Origin: Deltaproteobacteria bacterium
GTDB taxonomy: Bacteria > Desulfobacterota > DSM-4660 > Desulfatiglandales > HGW-15
Length of the DNA: 6,307 bases
Direction of reading: 5' to 3'
Assembly (NCBI GenBank): GCA_021737245.1
Contig: JAIPEI010000221.1
Location: forward strand, 1 to 6,307
In this document: piece by piece, positions 1 through 4,952 of the stretch
Numbering within the stretch: position 1 is the first letter of the stretch
Layout of the letters: every line of letters starts with the position of its first letter
Made by a program: the position numbers and the translations under genes
The notes under the pieces: generated by a model
The model's input: only the letters and a program-made list of their open reading frames with translations
The model's database searches: none
What the model was told of the DNA's origin: nothing

Positions 1-1
1 G

Positions 2-82
2 GCCGGGGGACCGGGTGCCGGCGGACCGGGGGGCGGTCCGGGGGGCGGTCCGGGAGGTGGTCCGGGAGGTGGCCCCCACTAG
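2..82 (+). CDS. C-terminal end of a Gly/Pro-repeat protein (5' truncated by window)
   Basis: Frame 2 is open from the window edge to a TAG at 80-82. It reads 26 residues: a Gly/Ala/Pro lead, four consecutive Pro-Gly-Gly-Gly units and a final Pro-His. The reading is supported by the regular repeat and by a strong intrinsic terminator 15 bases after the stop. The tail is probably extended and flexible. Function cannot be told from so little. The next gene downstream also encodes a glycine-rich protein, so the two may be related secreted or surface proteins, but the start and any signal peptide lie outside the window. Other frames across this stretch give Arg-rich low-complexity translations that look like shadows. 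Confidence 0.6.
   Translation, partial: AGGPGAGGPGGGPGGGPGGGPGGGPH
26..73 (+). repeat. Four tandem 12-bp units encoding Pro-Gly-Gly-Gly
   Basis: Units start at 26, 38, 50 and 62, each of the form CCG-GGN-GGN-GGN. The first two are identical (CCGGGGGGCGGT). The last two share GGA-GGT as their second and third codons and differ only at the final base. This pairwise similarity suggests recent duplication or slippage. The copy number may vary between strains. Confidence 0.8.
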
Positions 83-97
83 ACGCCATTGGATGCG

Positions 98-143
98 GCC
101 CGGGTTTTCCTGTTGGCTCCCAAGGGAAACCCGGGCTTTTTTT
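98..143 (+). terminator. Strong rho-independent terminator
   Basis: The arm at 98-110 pairs with 124-136. Ten perfect base pairs (GCCCGGGTTT with AAACCCGGGC) are followed by a T-G wobble and two more C-G pairs. The loop is 13 nt and the 3' arm runs directly into seven T residues at 137-143. It lies 15 bases after the stop of the upstream Gly/Pro-rich gene. It should end that transcript and separate it from the next gene. The reverse strand has an A run before the stem but no T tract after it, so the site looks unidirectional. Confidence 0.92.
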
Positions 144-285
144 GTTTCGAATGGGAGCAACAGCCCGCATTTCTCCTGTGTCCCTTTTCCGACCGGACGC
201 GTATAGCATGGTAAGTGGATAGGGCGGAGAGGAGTTCAGGAGTCATTCAAACGAAGCATTGGGATTCTGCGAAAGGAGTTCTGAA

Positions 286-813
286 ATGAACCATCTGATG
301 AAGGTTTGCGTGATGTTCGCACTGCTCATGTTCTTCGGCGCGGGCACGGCCCTTGCCGGGAACGGCCCCGGCAACGGCACCGGCAACGGCGGGATCGGAC
401 CGGGAGACGGCACCGGCAACGGCGCCCCGGACGGCGCGGGCACCTGCCCCGACGCCAGGATGGATATGCCCTTTGTTCTCGCCGGAAACGGCAACGGGGG
501 CTCGGGCGGCAACGGCGGTCACGGCCCGGGCGGCAGCACCGGGTTCGGCGGCGGCGAAAACGGGGGCAACGCAGGGACCGGGGACAACGGCGGTTTCGGG
601 CCCGGCGACGGCACCGGAAACGACGGCGTCGGACCGGGAGACGGCACCGGCTTCGGCGCCGGACAAGGTTCGGGCAACGCAGGAACCGGTGACAACGGGG
701 GGCACGGTCCCGGGGACGGCACCGGCAACGGCGGGGTAGGACCGGCGGACGGCACCGGCTACGGCGCCCCGGATGCCGCAGAGGCCCCGGAAACAGACGA
801 CGAAACAGCGTAG
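286..813 (+). CDS. Secreted glycine/asparagine-rich repeat protein, function unknown
   Basis: This is a 175-aa protein starting at ATG 286, chosen because AAAGGAG at 272-278 sits 7 nt upstream. An in-frame TTG at 259 has no comparable site. Residues 1-24 form a clear Sec signal peptide: Lys6, a hydrophobic core at about 7-20, then Thr-Ala-Leu-Ala before Gly25, a signal peptidase I site. There is no lipobox cysteine. The mature chain is Gly/Asn/Asp/Thr-rich and built on GPGDGTGNGG-like decads. Two near-identical 36-residue units lie at 95-130 and 131-166, the second diverging at its end. A less repetitive segment at about 53-66 holds the only mature Cys (54) and a short hydrophobic patch. The tail (about 164-175) is acidic. 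Asp-Gly-Thr-Gly spacing recalls calcium-binding Gly/Asp repeats, but the RTX consensus is not met. A structural, surface or matrix role is inference only; I do not recognise a named family. Confidence 0.85.
   Translation: MNHLMKVCVMFALLMFFGAGTALAGNGPGNGTGNGGIGPGDGTGNGAPDGAGTCPDARMDMPFVLAGNGNGGSGGNGGHGPGGSTGFGGGENGGNAGTGDNGGFGPGDGTGNDGVGPGDGTGFGAGQGSGNAGTGDNGGHGPGDGTGNGGVGPADGTGYGAPDAAEAPETDDETA
568..774 (+). repeat. Tandem 36-residue coding duplication
   Basis: Residues 95-130 (568-675) and 131-163 (676-774) of the glycine-rich protein align without gaps. Both begin NAGTGDNGG and continue GPGDGTGN-x-GVGP-x-DGTG. Differences include Phe104/His140, Asp113/Gly149, Gly118/Ala154 and Phe123/Tyr159. 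A related partial unit lies near the N-terminus of the mature chain (residues 30-50). At DNA level the 11-mer GACGGCACCGG recurs at 406, 607, 640, 715 and 748. Confidence 0.8.
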
Positions 814-1015
814 ATAGGAGAGTCGGAAAACGTTCCTGAAAACCTCCGGCTCACAGTCCCGGCGGGGTCCCTCGACGACCGGGGGGCCCCGCTCCACCAG
901 CCCCCTCCCCGTGCCCGCCCTTTTTCCCTTCGGTCGCAAGCCCGGCTTTGCGCCTCTACCGTGCCCCACACGGAGCTCGAGCCACAGGAGAGACCGGAAG
1001 TACGAATAACCGCTG
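814..1015. other. Convergent intergenic region, GC-rich, no gene seen
   Basis: These 202 bp lie between the stop of the glycine-rich gene and the stop of the transporter gene. I find no credible coding sequence. It contains a 13-bp hairpin at 862-892 and a shorter, bulged hairpin at 935-952. Neither is followed directly by a T tract on either strand. The nearest T run on the + strand is 921-925. Confidence 0.7.
862..892. terminator. Long GC-rich hairpin in the convergent spacer, possible terminator without U-tract
   Basis: Positions 862-874 pair with 880-892. This gives 13 consecutive pairs, two of them T-G wobbles, around a 5-nt loop (ACGAC). It sits 49 nt after the stop of the glycine-rich gene. 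A run of five T follows only about 28 nt later at 921-925, so it is not a textbook intrinsic terminator. It could act as a transcript 3'-end stabiliser or a pause element between the two converging genes. Confidence 0.45.
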
Positions 1016-2251
1016 TCAGGCCTCCTGCCGCTTGAGGAAAAGCGAGAAGCCCGCGCCCACGAGCGAGATGCCCCCGGCCGTCAGGAAGGGGATGGTGAAC
1101 GAGCCGGTCGAGTCCGCCAGGTAGCCGCCGATCGCAGGCCCCAGGGCCTGGCCGATGCCGAAGAAGATGGTCACGAAGCCCAGGCCGGCCGGCGCCAGCC
1201 GGGGGCCCACCAGGTCGCCGGCCGTGGCGGCCATGATGGTGGGGATGCTCCACGCCGTCAGCCCGAAGAGGACTGCGGAGAGGTAAAACCCGAGCTGCAC
1301 CCTGACCAGGGCATAGATGATGTAGGCCAGGGCCAGGACCAGGTAGGCCAGGGGCGCGCCCCTGGCCCTTCCCAGCCCGTCCGAGATGTGACCCCAGATC
1401 ACGCCGCAGAAGATGCTCAAACCGCCCACCGCGGCCCACAGGCCGCCCGCCCACTCCTGGGAGAGCCCCATCTCGTTCACCAGATAGGCGGCGAAGAAGA
1501 CCATGTAGATGATATAGGAGAGGCCGTAGAAGAAGTAGGTGACGCCCAGGTACCAGACAGTCCCCTTTTTGTAGACCAGTCCCCAGTCCAGGGTGGAGGC
1601 CTTGGCCGCGCCCCCTTCGGCCCGCTCGTCCCCTTCCGCCTCGCCCACCTGGAGCAGCCCCTTCTCCTCGGGCCGGCTTCGGACGAAGAGGAACACGATG
1701 GCGGAGATCACCAGCACCGCGCCCCCCAGGTAGTACCAGGAGTACCTCCAGCCCTCGTTTCCGTAGGAGAGCAGGATGGGCGGGACCACCAGGCCGGAGA
1801 TCAGGGTGCCCGCGCCGATCCCTCCGGAAACGATGCCCGTGGCAAAGCCCCGCCGCTTCATGGCGAACCAGGCGGAGCCCAGGGCCATGGCCGGGACGTA
1901 GGCCGCGCCGTTGCCCAGGCCGGTGAAGAGCCGCATGGTGAAGGCGAAGCCGAAGGAGTTGGCCAGCCCGGTCAGGATCAGGGTCACCCCCATGAGCAGC
2001 AGGGCGAAGGTGATGACGATGCGGGTGCCGAACCGCGCAGCCAGAAACCCGCCCACGATGGCCATGGTGAGGTAGCCGATGAAGTTGCCGGTCCCCAGCA
2101 GCCCCAGCTGGGTGTAGTCGAAGGCCAGGCCGTCCTTCATGGCGGGAAGGATGATGGTGTAGGCCATCCGCCCGAAGCCGTGGGCCGCGATGGTGGTGAG
2201 CAGTCCCATGAAAATGACGATCCAGCCGTAGTGGAGCTTGGTCTCACGCAT
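1016..2251 (-). CDS. MFS transporter, YbfB/YjiJ-like
   Basis: This is a 411-aa inner-membrane secondary transporter. The ATG is at 2251-2249, with a perfect AAGGAGG (2257-2263 on the + strand) 5 nt upstream. The chain is hydrophobic with about 12 predicted helices and a polar, acidic central loop at about residues 193-225, the usual 6+6 MFS layout. An MFS motif A-like segment follows helix 2 (GGFLAARFGTR, 68-78), with Ala where Asp is usual. A second copy after helix 8 (WGHISDGLGR, 287-296) keeps the Asp. The helix-1 region HGFGRMAYTIILPAM (24-38) matches my memory of the YbfB/YjiJ subgroup, where a G-R-x-A-Y segment followed by a Leu-Pro-Ala-Met is typical. Such proteins are probably proton-coupled, but the substrate cannot be named from sequence. 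Length is normal for the family and no frameshift is seen. It is transcribed divergently from the chemoreceptor gene. Confidence 0.93.
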   Translation of the reverse strand: MRETKLHYGWIVIFMGLLTTIAAHGFGRMAYTIILPAMKDGLAFDYTQLGLLGTGNFIGYLTMAIVGGFLAARFGTRIVITFALLLMGVTLILTGLANSFGFAFTMRLFTGLGNGAAYVPAMALGSAWFAMKRRGFATGIVSGGIGAGTLISGLVVPPILLSYGNEGWRYSWYYLGGAVLVISAIVFLFVRSRPEEKGLLQVGEAEGDERAEGGAAKASTLDWGLVYKKGTVWYLGVTYFFYGLSYIIYMVFFAAYLVNEMGLSQEWAGGLWAAVGGLSIFCGVIWGHISDGLGRARGAPLAYLVLALAYIIYALVRVQLGFYLSAVLFGLTAWSIPTIMAATAGDLVGPRLAPAGLGFVTIFFGIGQALGPAIGGYLADSTGSFTIPFLTAGGISLVGAGFSLFLKRQEA

Positions 2252-2255
2252 GGCA

Positions 2256-2263
2256 CCCTCCTT
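2256..2263 (-). promoter_or_regulatory. Ribosome binding site of the MFS transporter
   Basis: On the minus strand the sequence reads AAGGAGGG-TGCC-ATG. The full AAGGAGG core fixes the start at the ATG ending at 2249 and excludes the internal Met codons. Confidence 0.85.
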
Positions 2264-2337
2264 TGTGATGTCGTCTCATGGGGACGGATCCCGGAGATTC
2301 ACCTTCTTCCTTGCTCTCGTCCTTTCCAAAGGTGAGC

Positions 2338-2354
2338 CCCTCGGTGTCCGAGGG
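2338..2354. repeat. Small hairpin in the transporter leader
   Basis: CCCTCGG and CCGAGGG form a perfect 7-bp inverted repeat with a 3-nt loop. It lies in the predicted 5' untranslated region of the transporter, about 75 nt upstream of its ribosome binding site. It could be an RNA stem or a protein-binding site; nothing else distinguishes it. Confidence 0.4.
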
Positions 2355-2363
2355 CACGTAGAT

Positions 2364-2373
2364 CATTGCAATG
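2364..2373. promoter_or_regulatory. Perfect 10-bp palindrome, possible operator
   Basis: CATTGCAATG is fully self-complementary. It lies about 45 bp downstream of the -10 box proposed for the transporter promoter. That position would suit a roadblock-type repressor site, but a 10-bp palindrome can arise by chance and no regulator gene is next to it. Confidence 0.25.
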
Positions 2374-2417
2374 TCCGTGTCGCCGCCTCCCACCCCTCAC
2401 TCGACTCACTCCCGCTA

Positions 2418-2446
2418 TTTATGCCGAAACGAAAAGAAAAAAACAA
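2418..2446 (-). promoter_or_regulatory. Candidate sigma-70 promoter for the MFS transporter
   Basis: On the minus strand TTGTTT (2446-2441) is followed by a 17-bp spacer and CATAAA (2423-2418). The -35 matches three and the -10 matches four of six consensus bases, with optimal spacing. The site sits in the only AT-rich island between the two genes, with T-rich DNA in the spacer. It would give a leader of about 160 nt before the transporter ATG. Confidence 0.45.
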
Positions 2447-2531
2447 CTCTTCGCTTTATGATGCAGGCAATCAGGACACAGAATGCGTTTGAATAGAAGC
2501 CCGGACTCTGTCTTTCAATGCGTTACATATC

Positions 2532-2566
2532 GAGCGAAAGCGACTGTGAGCGCTTCTGCTCTTTTT
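2532..2566 (+). terminator. Orphan intrinsic-terminator-like hairpin
   Basis: The arm at 2532-2542 (GAGCGAAAGCG) pairs with 2551-2561 (CGCTTCTGCTC). There are nine Watson-Crick pairs, one G-T wobble and one A/C mismatch around an 8-nt loop, and five T follow directly (2562-2566). It points in the + direction, but no + strand gene lies upstream: the region back to 2252 is the divergent promoter area. It may therefore end a short untranslated RNA, block stray transcription from the AT-rich island, or attenuate a long receptor leader. Confidence 0.5.
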
Positions 2567-2608
2567 ACATGCCGCTGCTTTCCCGAAGAGTGAGCGGGAT
2601 CAGGCGGC

Positions 2609-2637
2609 CTGGTGTCGGCGTCTTGACGCCGCACCGG
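2609..2637. repeat. Extended GC-rich hairpin
   Basis: CGGCGTC (2616-2622) and GACGCCG (2625-2631) are separated by only TT. Past one bulged T (2615), GGTG pairs with CACC, and a further T-G and C-G pair extend the stem outward to 2609/2637. No T tract follows on either strand, so it is not an intrinsic terminator. It may be an RNA structure or an inverted repeat recognised as DNA. Confidence 0.5.
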
Positions 2638-2717
2638 AGGAGCCCCTGTGTGACCGGGCCACGCCCCCCCCGCAGGACGGTGCCTTCCTCCGCTGCAACG
2701 GCCGCCTTCCGGGAATA

Positions 2718-2756
2718 CGGACAAAACCCTTTCCGACTGTTATATCAGGGCATAAT
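2718..2756 (+). promoter_or_regulatory. Candidate sigma-70 promoter region for the chemoreceptor
   Basis: CGGACA (2718-2723) and TATATC (2741-2746) each match four of six consensus bases and are separated by 17 bp. An overlapping CATAAT at 2751-2756 is a better -10 (five of six) but lacks a good -35 at the right distance. Either would start a leader of about 185-195 nt before the receptor ATG. I found no flagellar sigma-28 type promoter here. Confidence 0.35.
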
Positions 2757-2801
2757 ATTTGCAACACATGCCCGCTGTCGATTTTCGCAGTGCGCATCCC
2801 G

Positions 2802-2827
2802 CCGATCGTGCCCCCGCGATCGATCGG
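2802..2827. repeat. Inverted repeat in the receptor leader
   Basis: CCGATCG (2802-2808) is the exact reverse complement of CGATCGG (2821-2827), with a 12-nt loop. It lies between the candidate promoter and the start of the receptor, so it would be part of the leader RNA. Confidence 0.4.
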
Positions 2828-2859
2828 ACCCTGCGACAGCTGCATCGCGACGAGCGACC

Positions 2860-2882
2860 GCCGGGTCGAGAATCGACCCGGC
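2860..2882. repeat. Perfect 10-bp hairpin upstream of the receptor ribosome binding site
   Basis: GCCGGGTCGA (2860-2869) and TCGACCCGGC (2873-2882) are perfect reverse complements around a GAA loop. The stem ends 52 nt before the AAAGGAG at 2935-2941. No T tract follows. It would be a very stable element of the leader RNA, or a 23-bp palindromic operator. Confidence 0.6.
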
Positions 2883-2934
2883 AACGCCGGTCCCAACCGT
2901 CCCATATTCAGCAGTCGAGGCAGGATGTAAGGAG

Positions 2935-2941
2935 AAAGGAG
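2935..2941 (+). promoter_or_regulatory. Ribosome binding site of the chemoreceptor
   Basis: AAAGGAG lies 7 nt before the ATG at 2949. A second ATG follows at 2952 with a 10-nt spacing. The first has the better distance and was chosen. Confidence 0.75.
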
Positions 2942-2948
2942 TGCAGGG

Positions 2949-4931
2949 ATGATGAAACGCCTGAGCATGAAAGGCAAAATGATCCTCGGTGCCTTCGCAG
3001 TGGTCGTTCTGGTCATGGTGGCTTCGGCCGTGACCGTCTCCACGATCGTCGGCCGTCAAAACAGGGCGTCGGCCCACGGGCAGCTGACAAAGGCCATGAA
3101 CATCATTCGGGGCCGGCTGGGCGAACAGAAGGAAAAGCTGCGGGCTGAGTCGAGGAAGCTGTCCACCATGAATGAGATGGGGGCGAGGATCAAGTATCTG
3201 CACGAGTACAAGAGCCAGGACATCGCCATGAGCCTTTCGTCCTTTGCCGACCTGAGCCGGGACGTGAAAAACGTCGCCATGACCCTCGACCTGTGGCAGG
3301 CCGCCGTCTATGACATCGACGGGAGGCTGGTTTCCTTTACGGCAAGAGCGGAAGACCGCAACGTCAGCTACGGCTTTGTCCATGCCGGTTCCGGTTCCGG
3401 CGTCCGGTACAAGACGTTGAAGGGGGGCGAAGAGGAAACGGGCTTCGAGTGGGAGACGAGCAGCGCCCTTCCGGTGGAGACGCTGCCGATGACCTGGGAC
3501 GGGGCCCTTCCGGACCGGGAGCAGGTTCGATTCCAGCTCCGAAACGGCCGGTTGTGCCTGGTGGCCGCGGTACCCGTCCTTGCGGACGTCTACAGCGCGG
3601 AGACGTCCGAGAAGGAGAAAAAGCAGTTCGGCGTCGCCGTGCTCACCCAGCGCCTGGACGCGGCTTTCGCCTCCCGCATGGCCGGACTCACCGGCCTGGA
3701 GGTGATGATCTTCACGGACCGGGGGCAGGCCGTGGGGAGCCTGGCGTCCTATGTGGAGCTTCAGGCGCCGGAGATCGAAGGCGTCCGGAAGGACTGGGCC
3801 CTCGAGAGCCAGGATCTTCTCCTCAACGATGTCGAGGTTCAGGAGAAAGGCTTTTTCCAGGCCGTCCTTCCCCTGTACAGCGGCTCCAGCTACTGCGGCG
3901 CCTTTGCCTCACTGTTTCCGAAGGCCATTGTCAGCGCCAACACATGGCAGATGATTCGACTCCTGGCGCTGGTGGATCTCGCCTGCATCCTTCTCATCCT
4001 GCCGTTCGTCTGGTTCTCCTCCCACTCCCTGGCCAAGCCCATTCATGGAATCATCGAAACCTTGAGGAACACGGCCCAGGCCGTTTCGACCGCCTCGGCG
4101 CACTTCCTGTCGACCAGCAGCGGGCTGGCCGAGGGATCGTCGGAGCAGGCCGCCTCCCTGGAGGAAACCTCCTCCTCCCTGGAGGAGATGTCCACGATGA
4201 CCCGGCAGAACGCGGAGCACGCCCACCAGGCCAACAACCTGTCCAAGGAGATCTCCGACAACCTGAAGAAGGCCAACGTCTCCATGAAGTCCCTGATCGG
4301 ATCCATGGACGAGACCTTCAAGGCGAGCGGCGACGCATCGAAGATCGTCAAAACGATCGACGAGATCGCCTTCCAAACCAACCTCCTCGCCCTCAACGCC
4401 GCCGTGGAGGCGGCAAGGGCCGGGGAAGCAGGCGCGGGATTCTCGGTGGTCGCGAGCGAGGTTCGGAACCTGGCCCAGCGTGCGGCCGAAGCATCCGGGA
4501 ACACCCAGGCCCTCATCGGCCAGATCACCGAGCAGGTCGAGAAGGAATCGGGTCTTGTCCAGGAGACGGACGACGGGTACCGGGAGGTCGCCCTGGGGGT
4601 CAAAAAGATCACGGAGATCCTGGACGAGATCGCCACGGCCAGCGACGAGCAGGCCCACGGGTTCGAGCAGGTGAACAAGGCCGTGGCGGAGATGGACGGC
4701 GTGACCCAGCAGAATGCGGCCGGCGCCGAGGAGTCCGCCTCCGCATCCGCGGACCTGGATCGCCACTCCCGGGAAATGGCGGACAACCTCTCACGGCTCA
4801 CGCTCATCGTGCGGGGCGGCGGGAAGGACGAGAACCATGAGCACGAGGCGCCGGATGAGGCCGCCCACCCGGCCGGCGGGTCCCCGGATCCGCAGCGGCT
4901 GCCCGCCGCTCACACGGGCTCGATGGAGTAG
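2949..4931 (+). CDS. Methyl-accepting chemotaxis protein, 36H type, without a full HAMP domain
   Basis: This is a 660-aa transmembrane chemoreceptor that would signal to CheA/CheW. Helix 1 is at about 11-34. The periplasmic part is about 35-335, a size fitting a double Cache-like sensor; WQAAVYDIDGRLVSF (116-130) and GLEVMIFTDRGQAVGS (249-264) look like Cache strands. Helix 2 is at about 337-356. The cytoplasmic hairpin is canonical, with tip IAFQTNLLALNAAVEAARAG near 473-492. Against E. coli Tsr as I remember it, both arms from methylation site to tip match in length, which implies class 36H. Candidate methylation sites are Glu399, Glu406, Glu413 and Glu594/595. Only the proline-containing start of HAMP (LAKPIHGIIETL, 361-372) is visible before the methylation helix. 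The tail (about 622-660) is polar and lacks a CheR-binding NWETF-like pentapeptide. The ligand cannot be inferred. The frame is intact, and the stop lies 21 bp from the stop of the convergent next gene. Confidence 0.96.
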   Translation: MMKRLSMKGKMILGAFAVVVLVMVASAVTVSTIVGRQNRASAHGQLTKAMNIIRGRLGEQKEKLRAESRKLSTMNEMGARIKYLHEYKSQDIAMSLSSFADLSRDVKNVAMTLDLWQAAVYDIDGRLVSFTARAEDRNVSYGFVHAGSGSGVRYKTLKGGEEETGFEWETSSALPVETLPMTWDGALPDREQVRFQLRNGRLCLVAAVPVLADVYSAETSEKEKKQFGVAVLTQRLDAAFASRMAGLTGLEVMIFTDRGQAVGSLASYVELQAPEIEGVRKDWALESQDLLLNDVEVQEKGFFQAVLPLYSGSSYCGAFASLFPKAIVSANTWQMIRLLALVDLACILLILPFVWFSSHSLAKPIHGIIETLRNTAQAVSTASAHFLSTSSGLAEGSSEQAASLEETSSSLEEMSTMTRQNAEHAHQANNLSKEISDNLKKANVSMKSLIGSMDETFKASGDASKIVKTIDEIAFQTNLLALNAAVEAARAGEAGAGFSVVASEVRNLAQRAAEASGNTQALIGQITEQVEKESGLVQETDDGYREVALGVKKITEILDEIATASDEQAHGFEQVNKAVAEMDGVTQQNAAGAEESASASADLDRHSREMADNLSRLTLIVRGGGKDENHEHEAPDEAAHPAGGSPDPQRLPAAHTGSME

Positions 4932-4939
4932 AGGCCTTC

Positions 4940-4952
4940 CGGCTTCGAGCCG
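4940..4952. repeat. Short hairpin filling the convergent gene junction
   Basis: CGGCT and AGCCG form a 5-bp stem with a TCG loop. The stem ends at the base next to the stop codon of the minus-strand gene (4953-4955). No T tract follows on either strand. It is the only structure in the 21-bp gap between the two converging stops, so termination of both genes must rely on it, on Rho or on sites inside the opposing gene. Confidence 0.35.

Larger units (their letters stand above)
2252..2948. other. Divergent intergenic region (697 bp) with promoters and hairpins, no convincing gene
   Basis: This region separates the minus-strand transporter from the plus-strand receptor. Open frames exist on both strands, but their translations are Arg/Pro/Ser-rich, lack a good ribosome binding site or recognisable domain, and overlap the neighbouring genes. 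The stretch 2411-2475 is strikingly AT-rich against the background and carries the likely transporter promoter. Other contents are a palindrome at 2364-2373, an orphan terminator-like hairpin at 2532-2566, a promoter-like stretch at 2718-2756 and strong hairpins at 2609-2637, 2802-2827 and 2860-2882. They are listed separately. Confidence 0.7.

Noticed and set aside
185..207. TTTTCC...TATAGC as a promoter for the glycine-rich gene
   Set aside because: The spacing is only 11 bp and no better -35 is found at 16-18 bp. The gene must have a promoter between 143 and 286, but I cannot assign it.
259..285. Upstream TTG start for the glycine-rich protein
   Set aside because: It would put a charged, non-hydrophobic extension before the signal peptide and lacks a well-placed Shine-Dalgarno. 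ATG 286 has AAAGGAG at 7 nt.
935..952. Hairpin CGCAAGCC / GGCTTTGCG as a terminator of the transporter
   Set aside because: The stem is short with a bulge, and no T tract follows on the minus strand, where A residues follow instead.
247..969. Long open frame on the minus strand opposite the glycine-rich gene (240 aa)
   Set aside because: Its Ala/Val/Gly/Pro translation is the antisense reading of the GGC/AAC/GAC repeats. It has no ribosome binding site and no recognisable domain, and it overlaps a gene with a clear signal peptide and start.
1388..2335. 315-aa plus-strand frame opposite the MFS transporter
   Set aside because: Its Gly/His/Gln/Asp-rich translation is typical of the antisense of a membrane protein gene. 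It has no domain, and the opposite strand encodes a clear 12-helix transporter.
2238..2492. 84-aa plus-strand frame between transporter and receptor
   Set aside because: It overlaps the transporter start and its likely promoter. It has no ribosome binding site and no family resemblance.
2718..2800. Flagellar sigma-28 promoter for the receptor
   Set aside because: No TAAA-type -35 paired with a GCCGATAA-like -10 was found. The best partial match (around 2777-2784) has no matching -35.
2518..3043. Open frames of about 145 aa on both strands in front of the receptor
   Set aside because: Both are Arg/Pro/Ser-rich with no ribosome binding site. They run through hairpins and the receptor start, and look like GC-rich noise.
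3449..4840. 463-aa plus-strand frame inside the receptor gene, and minus-strand frames at 3909-4766 and 4043-4807
   Set aside because: These are frame shadows of a chemoreceptor with unmistakable domain structure. Their translations are Arg/Gly- or Leu/Ser-biased with no motif.
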